From: Boswellia sacra
Taxonomy: Eukaryota > Streptophyta > Magnoliopsida > Sapindales > Burseraceae
DNA length: 64,000 nt
Reading direction: 5' to 3'
Assembly (NCBI GenBank): GCA_013180625.2
Contig: SNVD02010198.1
Location: 372,001 to 436,000 of the forward strand
Shown in pieces: positions 22,877 through 35,463 of this stretch. The notes under the pieces were generated by a model, which was given only the letters and a program-made list of their open reading frames with translations, ran no database searches and was not told the DNA's origin. How positions within the stretch are numbered: the stretch's first letter is position 1; every line of letters begins with the position of its first letter. The position numbers and the translations under genes were made by a program.

Positions 22877-25800
22877 CCAGCAAATTTATCCGTTGCGAAA
22901 GGGTTCATTTGAAGTGCGTCATAAAGTAGTTGATGAAACCGCTCGGTCAACAACATTTAGGTAAGTTTTTGACAAATAAAATCTTAGATAGTTCCGTGTA
23001 AGTTCCGATTAATTGAAAACTACAATCAAAACAGAGTTCAAATTAAAAAGGTCAATAAGGGTTGATATTAGAAAAATCCCAACCAACTAAATTAGCAAAT
23101 AAATTAATAGATTATTTGGCCTCATTGAAAATGAGCGCGTACGCCGCCTAGCATGGTTCTTGTTATGCCACATCTAGTTACTATTAACCACACGTTTGTG
23201 AGAGGTTTTTAGACCTAGCCTCTCCTATAATTTGATGAATTTTGTTGTTTCGTAACATAATTTGATATGTTGGATTAATTTATTCGATCATATTGTGTCA
23301 TTTCACGATGTTGAAGAATAAGTTAAAATTTTGTAAATAACAAAAAGGAGACATTGCATGTCCCAAGAATCTCTTTGACAATAATAGTTTATTTTATTTT
23401 AACCTTTTTTTTATTATGCAATATTCTTTTCTTAGGATTCAAATTTCGTTATTCTTTCATTTTTCTACTTTCGTAAATCTTCGTCTGTATTTGTGAACTG
23501 TGACAATCTAGTTCTCATGCGTGTTGTTTTTAAAATATTGTGAGGATCTTTCATTTGCCTATTTATTTATTTTTTTTGTTTATAATTTTTAGATTACTGG
23601 TTACATTATCTTTGACTTTTGAGACTATAAATAGTGAAAAAAAATAAAAATAAAGAAAGAGACGAGGCATGCAGCATGCCCGCATGGATTTCTTGGACAA
23701 TAAAATTTTATTTTATTTCAGTGAATGCCTTTTTTTTTTATCTTACAATTATTCTTTAATAGAAAAAAAATATAAACTGCCCTTTAGATTATAGAAATTA
23801 TCGAATTTATGCTAACTATTACGCTTTTAATCAGTGGTCACACCTGGCACAGGTGATAGATAAGTGCTCAAGCTACACATCCGATGATAGAGTAATTCAA
23901 GGATAAAAAGGTAATTGCAATTGACAACTACTATAAACTAACAAAAATCTAATGGATAAGTCAATGTAGGGTGTGGTTGATGATTCTTTTTTTCTGAAAT
24001 GTTCGAGTGATTGTTGAAGAAAAAAGTGCAATAGTTAACATGCAACTTATTATTTTTGAAACTTGGAGGATAGTTTGTGAATTTTTTTTTTTCATTATTC
24101 TTTTCTTGACATTCAAATTTTGTTTGTTTTTCTTCCTTTTTTTCTTTTTTTTTATATATCTTCGTAAATATTTGTCAACATTTTACCATCTAGTTTTTTT
24201 TATGCATTTTGTTTTTAAATATTGAAAGTATCTTCCATTTTTTATAATTTTTAGATTACATTATCTTTAACTTTTGACATAATAATAGAAATTAGAATTT
24301 AACACTTTTTTAAAATTGGATATTATTAATTTCTAATAATTATTTATCTATACAATTTTTTAATTAAAACACTATCGGACCATAGGCATGACGATTTGGC
24401 CCATCTGCCACCAAAACCATTTTCTAAGCCCACAAAAGTTATAAAAAAAAGAAGAAGAAGAAAAAGAAGAAATAATTCTATTCAGCCGTCACACATTCTA
24501 ATTTACTTTCTTATTTTATGATAATTTTACCTTGAAATTGAATTAATAAATAAGATAACAAAAATTGTAAATAAACATTTATATTATTTCTTATATTACA
24601 AATTCTAATTCTATTAAATACTTAACATTTAAATTTGTAAATATACTGCCAGAAAATAGAGCTTTAATAGAACAATTCATAATCAAATCTTCTTGTTAAA
24701 ATTGCAATATATTCCTCAAACCAATAATAATTAGTAACCCAAGTTCTCGAGAATTCCACTGACGATTTGTTTGCAAATACCAAAATCTCCCCTCTTATAA
24801 ATTCTAGAAGAAGAATTGCCACGAGTGAGAACGAGAAGAAATTATTAGAGGATTGACTTATTTGTTTGTGCCGAAGTTTATAATTGATTGCTTGAATTTA
24901 GGCATGTCATGTCAAAGTATCAAAAGTTGTTTTCGTGTTGATGAATTGCGTGACTTGGGTGGACCCATTAGGGACAATGTTCACGTGCTAAAAACTTTGA
25001 GAAGTTTTAAAATTTACCTTCATTCATTTCAATAGAATTTCCATTCTGAATTTGTGTGTTGCCCTTCTTAAAAACAACACATTTTTTTTTAATTTATTAG
25101 CATCTTTATTTTTTTGGTTTAATCATTCATTATTATTTTGTTTGGTTTAATCACTTCTGATATTATTTTTTCTAATTCTTGTTAGGTTGAATTTGAAATT
25201 TACTAAATGAAACTTAATTTAAAATCCACCGAAAGTCATAATTTATTTATTTATATATTTTTATAGCTTATGATTAATTAATAGATATTTGATCGTTGCT
25301 CAAAGATAAAATTTCGAAAAGAACTTCTGATAAACAATAATAACTATTTCTTTTTATAAATTTCTAATTGAATTATATCTTATTTTTGCAAAATATTTTT
25401 TACTATTACATGTTTAATATTTTTTTATTTTATAGCGACATCATTGACGTTAATTATAATTGTGAACAATGTTAAATTTTTGTGATGGCCCCTTGAAAAA
25501 TCCCGGCTCTACCGGGGAATTCTAATTTATGTAAGTTTGATAATTATTGTACTCTTTTATAGCTTTTCTGGAAAGTTCATTCTCTACTTCAAGAATTTAA
25601 AGAAAAAAAGTTTGTCTCACCAAATTTCTTCATTTATATTTATTGACTTATAACTAAACATCCAATATTGAAATTTAGAGTATGTTAGTTTTATAATTTT
25701 ATGTTTTTATTTTTAATTAGATTTAAAAATATATTATTAATTTTAAATTATTTTAAATTTTAAAAATAATATATGATTAATATTAAATATCAAATTTATT

Positions 25801-26479
25801 AAAAAAATATGTAATACAAGAAATAAGATTTGACTTAAAAAACAAATACATCCTTAATTAATTCTATCGACAACTGTTATTAAATTCACTTTTTTTTTCT
25901 AACTCTAGTCATTAAATGCAAAAAGAAAATCATAACTTTGATTTTATAGTCAAAATTAATTTCTACCAAATGCAACTATGAAATAATTGCATTCAGCATT
26001 GAAGAACTTCACCAAACCTACTCTACCAATGGTTAGGGAAAACCAAAAGTACCTGATTGAAAAACTTGTCAATTTTCGTAAAAATCTTGAGTGTGATTAT
26101 ACTTATAAAAGTCTTAACCCTACCTTAGCTTTGACGAATAGTTTTACGAATATGACCGATCTAAATAACTATTAAATCTAAATAAATTGATCTGATATAA
26201 ATTTATTAGATAGATAAAAATAAAAAATAAAATAAAATCCACGTATCTAATAATTTTGTGTCAAATTAGATTGTATAGATTTAGTTATATAAGTTGGTTG
26301 TATTTTATAATTATTATAACTTAATTTCTCAAAATCTTTAAAAAAAATTCTCGATCTTGGAATATATTTGAACTAGTAAACTCACAACTCAAAGTACACA
26401 TCAATTTTCATCAAAAGAGGAAACAATATAACAATATATATGACATAATGAAAATTATATATTGAGTTACTATTTGTTA

Positions 26480-26740
26480 AATTTGTCACTTTTTTATAAG
26501 TTTAAGTTTATAGATGTGAGTTTAACATTAATACTTTAAGTCTGCTATTACACCCTCTCACGTGCGAGGGTAACACTTTTTTTAATTAATCTGTTGGATA
26601 ATTATAGCTCAGATACCATGTTAAAATTTGTAATACATGCTTCAGCCTATAACTGTTGAGTCAATATAGCTCTGATGTCAATTAAGTTTGCTACTTTTCT
26701 ATAAAGTCTAAGTTTATATATCTGAGCTCAGTACTATTTT
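26480..26740 (-). mobile_element. TRIM-like (terminal-repeat retrotransposon in miniature) relic
   Basis: On the minus strand, 26607-26618 reads TGGTATCTGAGC, one base from the initiator-tRNA primer-binding site, after a TTTTAACA LTR-like end. A second related site (TGACATCAGAGC) lies at 26669-26680. A GAGAGGGTGT purine tract follows near 26555-26570. Sequences on either side share ATAAACTTA(A/G)ACTT...AAAAGT, as diverged LTR copies would. Boundaries are uncertain and no target duplication was found. Confidence 0.4.
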
Positions 26741-29700
26741 GTATAGCGACAAAAGTTACATATTCAATTAATTTATATAATAAATATACAATAATATGAT
26801 GTTGTAACAATTATGGATTAAACTATACATATATTTTCTAAAAGGTAATTGAGTTTTTTTTTTAAATGTATTATGATTTCTTATTGTCCATAATTTAATA
26901 AGAATTCATTTAAATGATAGAGAGTTTATATTATAATTTTCACTTATATAATATTTTCGGTATCACCTACCAATTATTAAATTCATTATTGTTTATTGTT
27001 ATGTAGGAGAACAATTAACAAATTAGCTATAAAAGGATATATATTGAAAAAATACTATACAATTAATAATGCTTAAAATCAACTTATGAACAAACTATTT
27101 TTATAATATAGTCTTGACTAGGCTAAATATAGTTGTATAGGGTACCCTATGAATATTCCATATATATATATATTTTTAATAAATATTAGTGGGGTTGAAC
27201 TTGAAGCCTAGCATGAGCACCCTTTAGCTACGTTTGTGGGTACAATCTCATCTCGCTAAATGAATAATTATTACATAGTTTATTATACAACATTTGTTGG
27301 GTTAATAAGATTTTATTATAATTGATTATATTTTATAGATAAATGATATGATGTGTTTACCCTACCGAGAAAAACAAAGGCTCTAAATTTTAAGGTAAAT
27401 GGAATCATACATCTTGTTTTATGGGCAAAAAAAGGTTGAAAACTAGATGATATATATGTTGGTCAAAGTTGATATATATAAAGTTGTAAACCCATCATAT
27501 GAGCTAGAATTTCCAAGTGAATAATGATAATAATGTGAAAAGAAGCCACAAGTGTTTAATATGATTACAAAGGCTCCTAGCATGTGGAGTTGGAATTGGC
27601 TAAATCCATACAAATACATGCAGGTGATATCATGTCATAGTCGCTAGTTGAAGCTGAAGCTGATAATTACATTCATTGAAAGTTGGGGCGGCCGAATTGA
27701 ATCGATTGTGGAGGTCATGATGGCCTGGACTTGGTCCATCAATTGCAATTCCGAGTTTCAATTTCATGAAAGTGAGAACAATTGGTTAATTTTATTTAAA
27801 GTCTTTAATCTTACTTAGTTCACTTTATAATAGTTTGGTACACATCAAACTCCCCCGGAAAATGGAGGAGGAGTTATATTAGTTTTAAAATTGTGTTGGG
27901 CCTGCTTTCATTCTTTTGCGGGCTGGGCTTTGTTAACTTTTTAGTTAAATTTTCAGCCAACTTCAATCTAGCCATTTGCCAATAATAAAATTTCTAACTC
28001 CACACACTAGACACTCTCTGATTGTTGTTATTATTGTTATTATTACTATTTCTATCTTGTTTAAAAGCTCAAAATGAATTTCAGGAAGTAATTATGAAAT
28101 TAATCCTCATCTTTCTACACTATATTCATTACGTGATTGAAGCTTTACAAAATTTTTAGCAGATTCATGTTAGAGACAAATAGAGAAAAGAAAGGGGAAT
28201 TAAAGAGAATTTATTTCTTGACAGTTAAAGCTCATTAAAAATTAAAAACGAACTTCTCGTGTAGGCTATAGCCTCAGGGGCTTTAAGGGTCTCTTTGCTA
28301 GAACCCTTTTATACCGAGTGTTGTTAGTTAAGTACATCAGAATCTCTCTTTAAACCCTTTTTTCTAAAATATTTTATATAATATCATAATTGTCCTCCGT
28401 TTACTGTAATTTTTAAAATTTTTTTGCTCCCAACTAATTTTCTCATTAATTTCTCTCGAAATCCGTACGAATCTCCAATTTGAAATGCTATCCATTCAAA
28501 TATGAACTTTAAAATCAAGCAACCTAGCTCTTTAAATTTATATTTTATTACCATAAAAATTAAAACTACATTATTTTTTATTAATTTTCTTATTGTTTAC
28601 AGTTAGAAGAAAATATAATCTAGAATATTTCATTTTTGATTTTTATTAGGGAAGTTCTTAAATCTAATTTTTAACTCCTTACGTATGTTGATATTAATGA
28701 AAATGTTGAACTTTACAAGTATAAAAAGCCAAGGCCTACCCAGTTGAACTCTTCCCTCATCTTCCTTTACAGCAAACAAAGAGTAAAAGTTCATTCACCC
28801 GCGTCTTAAGGCGAGGCCTCATCTCATTCAAACTTCCCAATAATGTTAATTGTTTGTCAATTAAACAAATCATTTCCTCTCTCTTCAAAAGCATTTGAAG
28901 GAGTTCCCAATTATACTGCTCCTTTTGTTCATTGTTCCTCTTCCCATTTGATCATGCTTTGAAATGGAAGCTTTCATTGACTATATTCTCTCTTTTTTTT
29001 TCTTTCTTATTTTTAAATAAGAAATGCAAAGAAAAGGGTTTTGCTATTTACATATTTGTAAGATTATTATTTCAAAATAATCAAAATTTCATCGATATCC
29101 TACAGAAAGAAAAAAAATCATTTCTTAGAGAAAAAAAAGAAACTAACAAAAGGAGGATAAAGAGACGGGAAACAATTTTTTTAAAAAAGAGTACATATGA
29201 TATTATTTAAAATATATTTAAAAGAGGGATTTACAAAAAAATTTAGTCGAGCTTCAATAACAACACTCTTTTATATTTTGCTTTGCTTTGCTTTCAACCT
29301 TTTGTTAGGTTAATTTTGGTTTTTATGGGCTTGAGTCTTTGTATTCAACAATATGGATCAAACTAGTGGAGTTGACCATTATTGCCACAAAGCCATATGA
29401 GATCTCTACATGAAGATAATTGCTAAGGTACCTTTGCATCACATTTAATTGGCTCATATGGTCGCATTCTAACTATATTGCATTTAAAAATCCCAAATGA
29501 GCCATGTTTCAGGCTAAATATATTCAAAATTTTGACGAATATTGACAATGAAGTAGCTTCATACTTATTTTGTGTTATATAAACATCAAAAGATTGGTAT
29601 ATATTACCAAATGAAATTGTTTTGATTGCAAGTTTATCATCATTGACCACTCCCAGAGGCGGACCCATAACAAGACTAGGTTGGGCTGTAGCTCAGGATA

Positions 29701-31014
29701 GCTTTGCAATAAAAGCTTTAAGTTTTTACCAAAAAAACCCTAAATTTTTGTTATTATTCAAAAACACAAAATTAATATAATATATATAATTCTTTAATCT
29801 TATTTAACTCACTTTAACCTCTTCCAAGGTTATATATTAATATTCAAGATACTTATTTTATTCTTAAGCAATTACTTTGAGATTAAGATTTTACCATATA
29901 TAGATTTAATTTCGGATTTCCAGACTTATTTTTAAAATCTTATTTAATTTATTTTGATATATATATTGTGTAAGAAGATTTGAGTTTCTTTTTTTGTAGA
30001 TTTAATGAATTAGTTTTAATGTCTTAAATCTACAAATGAAAAAGTCTTAATCAATTTTTTTATATTAATCGTAGTATATTGTAATATTAGAATTTTTTTT
30101 TTTAAAATTTTCAAGTTTCTAATTTGTGTTAAAATTTTTATTTTATATTTTTAATTTGTGGTTTTTTAAGAATTATTTTTAATGTCTTATTTCCTAATTT
30201 TTGATAAACTGATTGTGTAGGATAGTAGAGTGTATTAATCTGAAAATGAAGTATTTGATTTGAGTTAACTTTTATTATATAGATTTCTATTGTTAGTTTT
30301 AAGAATTGTTTAAATGTATTATTTTATAGGTTGCGATAAATTAATTGTGATACAGTAAGACATGTAAAATATTAGAGATTTTAGAGATATTTTAATATAT
30401 TTATATAATGTTTTAATATATTAGGATAAAGCTTCAAATAAAATACTTTATTTAATAAATAAACAATTATGATAAAATTATTATAATGAAGTATTCATTA
30501 TTTGTGATTACAATGAGACCACTTTAGCGGTTTAGTATTATTGTATTTGCTTTGCATATTTATTTAATTTTGTTTAAAAATTGTTATCTTTTTCTTTTTT
30601 TTATTATATAAAATATTTCTTTGAGGGAAAGGTTCATTATGCCCCCTTAACTAGGTGTAAAATTTTAGTTAGTTGCTTCTTAACAAATTTCTTTTTTCAT
30701 ATTGTTGTGGTGCTATAAATTAAATTGAGCCTAGTATGCAAAAAATTCCTAAATCCTCCTCTAATCACTTCAATGTATGTCACCTACATTTTATGTGCTT
30801 GCATATAATAGTTATTATATTTTTATAAGTACCGATGGATAAACTATTATAGATGTTAAAATAATAAACATGTCTATAGTTCAATGTAAGATATTTAATT
30901 TTATTATATTTTTTTCACCTTCCACAGAGCTTTTTCCATTTCCATATCTAATGATCTAGATATATTTGAAGCACAATAAATATACTTCTAGATTACAAAT
31001 AAGGTAATTTTTTT
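26741..31014. other. AT-rich intergenic DNA
   Basis: No supported gene. At about 29654 the sequence CAGAGGCGGACCC resembles the CAGTGGCGGACC ends of the hAT element at 31912, so a hAT-like fragment may begin there, but no partner end was seen. Long A/T-only stretches dominate 29700-30640. Confidence 0.55.
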
Positions 31015-31120
31015 GGAAAAATTAATAAAAAGGCCAAATTGGGGGGCTTTATTGACATATAGACACATCTTAAAAAATTTTGATGCCATAGACACTTTCA
31101 TATAAAATGACAAAAATGCC
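31015..31120 (+). repeat. Left terminal inverted repeat of the MULE
   Basis: About 106 bp. Matches the reverse complement of 38095-38202, including the 21-base core around GATGCCATAGACACTTT. Confidence 0.85.
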
Positions 31121-31507
31121 TTTTATTCATTCATTGTTGAAAAAGAAGAAGAAACATCCGCCATTTCTCCTTCCTCCACCGTCCAAAACACCCTTCAACA
31201 CCTATGTTTCATCTAATAGTCTAATCTTAGAGTTGAAGCTAAGCAGCAAGGTAAGACACCTCTCTCTAATCTCTGTCTAAATGACGTTAGAATATTGAAA
31301 TAGGTTGTAATGTTTTCATTATTTCTTGTTTTCATAGCTTTCAACCACATTATCTAGCTTAAAATAGGAATATGTATATGAACTAAGCTTAGACATAGTT
31401 GCCAATGTTTGCAAACAATTGCAAATCATAGAGAAAAATCTAGTATTATATGTGAGGGGGAAGATGGCTCAATGTTGTCAAGTGTTGGTCCATGTTGTCA
31501 AAATGAA

Positions 31508-31660
31508 AATGTCGGGTGTCGGGAAGGATTAGCGAACAACATATGTGTTGCGTCGTATTTCTAAGATCAATGCTCGACATGTCGAGAGTCTTGTCAAGGG
31601 TCGAGTGTGTCGAGTATTGAGTGTCGAGTTAGATTCCGTCAAGATATATCGAGCGTTTTG
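31508..31660. repeat. Left subterminal array of TCGAGTGTCG-type motifs
   Basis: A cluster of GTCGGGTGTCGGG, GTCGAGTGTGTCGAG, GAGTGTCGAG and ATCGAGCG, with a perfect 14-bp palindrome CTCGACATGTCGAG at 31573-31586. Neighbouring GTCAAGTGTTGG copies look like the same unit after CpG decay. See the right array at 37060-37565. Confidence 0.7.
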
Positions 31661-31911
31661 GTAGAATTATCGTTTTTGTGATCTATTCATGCAATTTTGT
31701 AATGATTTTTTGTCCATGGACCTTATATGATATGTCTCTATCATGCATGATGGAAACTTTACGCAAATTTATTCTTTACAATGGTTCTTGGATTATGCAA
31801 GAGAATGGTGGTTATTTGTGCACTGGTGGGAGGGCAAAGCCATGCAGGTGTACTACTTTTAATGAGTTGGTTGACTGTATTAGTAATAAAATGTGTTGGG
31901 ATCTTTGTAAG

Positions 31912-32656
31912 CAGTGGCGAACCTACATAGGGACCCAGGGGGGCCTGGCCCCTTTCTAAAATTTAAAAATTTCGTCATAGTCCCCTTATTTTATATAATC
32001 ACTTTTATACTATTTTTCTAAAAAACTTAATTAATTTCAAGTTCTACATTATCTTTTCATTTTTTTCATCTGTTTTATATATAAAAGACTTTAATCCAAA
32101 CAAATTATATAATTATTTAATTAATTTTTACTATTTTTATTCATTTAAGAATTTTAGATTTTTTATTTCTTATTTATTTAGTTTGACATAAATTATATGT
32201 TTCTCTTTATGTTTTCTTTTATAGTCTTAAAAAAGTAATTAATTGTTACAAGAAAAGTATAAATTTGAAAATCTTGACGAACAATAATATCTAAATCTTT
32301 TTTATAATTTTAATAAAATTAAATATCATTAAAAATTATGTGTGAGATATTATTTTATTTTATTTATTTGTAGTCTTTTTCAACAAAACATAATACATTA
32401 TAAAATAATATTCTTCGAATAATTACAAAGAAAAATTTTGAAAGAAAATCTACTTTTTTTTTGCATCAAGCTAAAAAAGAATTAACACTATTTATAAATT
32501 ATAATTTTAAACCGTTATAATTTTAATGTCTCTTTATCCTTATATATTTTTATTATTTTTTAATAAATTCTCTTACATTAAGTTTTATCAAGTAAATTAT
32601 AAATGTTAAAATATTTAAGGTGCCCCCTCTCTCATAAATTTCAGGGTCCGCCACTG
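31912..32656 (+). mobile_element. Short non-autonomous hAT element (745 bp) nested in the MULE transposase
   Basis: Ends are CAGTGGCGAACC at the left and GGTCCGCCACTG at the right, a 12-bp inverted pair with one mismatch. A perfect 8-bp target duplication TTTGTAAG flanks it (31904-31911 and 32657-32664). The interior is AT-rich with no transposase. The flanking transposase frame reads on cleanly across the pair of target copies, which proves the insertion was into the coding sequence. Confidence 0.93.
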
Positions 32657-33151
32657 TTTGTAAGCATAACATAAGTTTAGATGTTCAATTTACTTTTAAG
32701 GGTGTTCCACCATTGCCGACTCCCACTGAGACTGACAAAGATGTTTGTTTTTCTATACAACATTGTTTGGAGGACCAATAGTCAAATACACCACTAATTG
32801 TTAAAGTTGAAGTTAGGGACAAGCAAAGACAGATGTTAGGATCCGATGCATTACCAAGGTAGCAAAGTTCTTCTCATCCCTCTTTGTTTCGCTCAGCAAG
32901 TGAAAGCAACCAATTAAGTGAGTCAACTCCTATTTGTACACAACCACAATAGAATGATGAAGTTGGCCTTGACTTTCAGCAATATTCGGGGCATGCAGGC
33001 TATGAGTCAGTTGGGGTGTTATGTGAAAATGAAGAATGTGTGCCCCATTTGATGCCATTGAGATTAGTATGTCATCTTGATAGTATTAGAGAGTTTGAGA
33101 GTTTAGACAATATTGAGAGTGATGATGTGTTGTTAATGATGACAATGGTGG

Positions 33152-33181
33152 TAATGATGATGATGATGATGATGATGATGC
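33152..33181. repeat. (GAT)n repeat in the MULE transposase relic
   Basis: About nine ATG/GAT triplets. In the transposase frame they encode an acidic Asp-rich run, typical of the variable region between the N-terminal and DDE domains. Confidence 0.8.
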
Positions 33182-35463
33182 TAGTGATGATGTTAATGAG
33201 CATGGTGATAACGAGAATGATGATTGCATTATTCTTATTGAAGAATTAGGTGAGGGTTTGAATGCTTTTAATATTGATGGGCAGAATGTAGATGGTTCAC
33301 ATTTGGTTAACGATGAACACACGAAGGTTTTGAATGATGTGAACCAGGATGTACCGTTTTTCTTTCCTTCTCCAATTCACTCCACACCTACTCCTTCACT
33401 CTACGGACATCAACAAGATTCATTATTGAACGATGAGTCAGCAATAGGTGCAAATTTTATACATGAAGAAGCTAATTTGGGCTATAAAAATGACAATCAT
33501 TGGGTTACACATTTAGGTGGATACCGCCTATTCTGTATTCATCATCTATAGTTGACGATGATGCTATATCGTTTATAGTTGATGGGATCAAGGTTTCAGT
33601 TGGGTAGACGTTTAACAATAAAATCGAGCTTCATAAGAAGTTATCAAATTTGGCATTAAGACGCAACTTTCAATTTAAGGTGAGAAACTTTAACACAACA
33701 AGGTTTGAGGTCGTATGTCATGCTGAATCTTCTAAATGACATTTATACAACACAAAGGTAACCGATTCCCATGCCTTTCAAGTGAAAAAGTATAAGAACC
33801 ATCACACATGTTCCAATGTTGTAATTTCACTGCACGTGTTATTGGCAAACATATAAAGAGCAAATTCATTCAGGCATCAAGAATATATCGTCTGAAGGAT
33901 ATTATATTTGATGTTCAGAAGTCATTGGGTGTTAATATCACATACAATAAGGTATGGAGGCCAGAGAAGGTAGCTTTGCAAGAACTTCACGGATCTCATG
34001 AGGAATCATTCACACTACTACCCCAGTATATGTACATGATTGAGAAAGCAAACCCCAAGACCAAAATGACTTTAGAAACTGATGACAATAACCATTTCAA
34101 ATACTTTTTCATGAGTATGGCGGTTTCTATTGTCGGATTTGCAACATCAATTAGGCTAGTTATCGTAGTGATGGTTTTTTTCTAAAAGGAAAATATAGAT
34201 TTGCCATGTTTTTGGCTTCTTGTATGGATGAAAATAAACAAATATACCCATTGGCATTTGGAGTGGGCATTCTAAAAATGATGATTCATAGAATTGGTTC
34301 ATCAGACAGTTGCGTGATTATATAGTAGGAGATGTCTGAGATATTGTTTTTCATTTTCGACCGCCATCGTAGCATTTAACGAGCTGTTGTAGAAGTTTTC
34401 TCTCATGCATTGCATGGATTGTGCAATCATCATTTGAAGGGTAACTCGAAGGCCACGTTCAAGGACAACACTTTATTGGATATGTACTCCCGAGCTACAA
34501 GGATATATCACTATGCCGATTTCAACTATCATATGACGTGCATTGAATCGTATGTGCACATAGTCCTAACTTATCTTTGAGAGATTGGTGTGGATATGGG
34601 CACGTTCACAGTTTCATGATTGACAGTACAACATCATGACAACAAATATTGCTAAGTCGATGAACAGTTACTTGTGAGACACCCTATTCCTTCTGGTTAC
34701 ATTGTTAGTAGATTATTCTCCGGTGAACTTGCAGCAATGTTTCTACAAACGTCGAGAGTTATTTGTTAACTCACAAATACATTTCTCACCGTGGGCTAAC
34801 AAGTTGATGGAGGAGTGTTTAAACGAGGGCTAACTTATGAGAGTTAGTGGTATCTCTCTCACTATGTACGAGGTGAGCGGCAATGACCGCGTCAATATCG
34901 TCAACATGCATGCTCGGACATGCACATGCAGGGTGTTTGATCTTGACTACCTTCCATGTGCACATTTATTAACTGTTTGCAAACATATGAGCCTACTGAC
35001 GTGCCATGATTATATTGTGCCCCTTAGTATACAACAGAAACATTACTACATGCATATGCTCTACCAGTTGTTCATATTGGAGTTTGTGGGGATTAGATGG
35101 TTCCAGAGGAGGTATGCAACATAGTTTTATCGCTTGTTATGAGGAGACTAGTAGGTCATCCTAAGAGGAATCGAATCTCTTCTGTCAGTGAGTCCAGTTC
35201 GTCTCAAAGTTACAGACGGTGTGGAAGTTCCGAGCACAATTAGACTTTCAGAAACCCAGTTCCACTTGATGTTGCTGCAGGGACACGACGTGATAGGGGA
35301 TGATATCTGTCACACAGTTACATATAATTTGTTTGATCTATGCATTTAGTTTATTTACATTTTTCCATACTAACATTTTCAAGTGACAAAAATTTTCATG
35401 TCATGTAAACTGTCACACAGTTAGGGAAGGAGAAGCAGACTCATGTGCACAACTATAACTCTC

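Larger units (their letters stand above)
20761..26479. other. AT-rich intergenic DNA with microsatellites and relics
   Basis: No supported gene. Contents: a compound microsatellite at 21385-21456, an AATTG repeat near 22500-22530, an inverted repeat at 22751-22876, purine-rich GAA runs near 24451-24471, and a tail at about 25484-25520 (GATGGCCCC...CTCTACCGGGG) that resembles one end of hAT-type short elements. No matching partner end was found. Weak open frames at 24853 and 25987 show no family resemblance. Confidence 0.6.
31678..35330 (+). pseudogene. Decayed MURA-type (MULE) transposase gene
   Basis: The N-terminal MuDR-type domain is readable from about 31747 (YNGSWIMQENGGYLCTGG, then FNELVDCIS) and continues after the nested hAT element at 32657 with SLDVQFTFKGVPPLPT. 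An acidic stretch made from a GATGAT repeat lies near 33150-33185. A FAR/MuDR-like segment with CNHHTC-type pieces is near 33600-33830. The DDE core is seen near 34190-34260 (FLASCMDENKQIYPLAFGV), then a CNHHLKGNSKATF block near 34420-34450. A SWIM zinc finger CTC...PCAH lies at about 34924-34965. Many stops (for example after 32760 and throughout 33590-34850) and several frame changes make it inactive. The family transposase cuts and pastes the element by its terminal repeats. Confidence 0.85.

Noticed and set aside
24007..24225. Plus-strand open frame rich in Phe and Leu
   Set aside because: Encoded by poly-T tracts, so hydrophobic by composition only.
25484..25520. hAT-like end (GGCCCC...CTACCGGGG) in intergenic DNA
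   Set aside because: Resembles the end of short hAT elements, but no opposite end or target duplication was found, so no element is claimed.
28932..29210. Plus-strand open frame of 92 codons rich in Lys and Phe
   Set aside because: Follows from A- and T-rich composition, with no conserved pattern.
33016..33249. Plus-strand open frame with a long Met run
   Set aside because: Wrong frame of the GAT repeat in the MULE transposase relic. The real frame is the acidic one.
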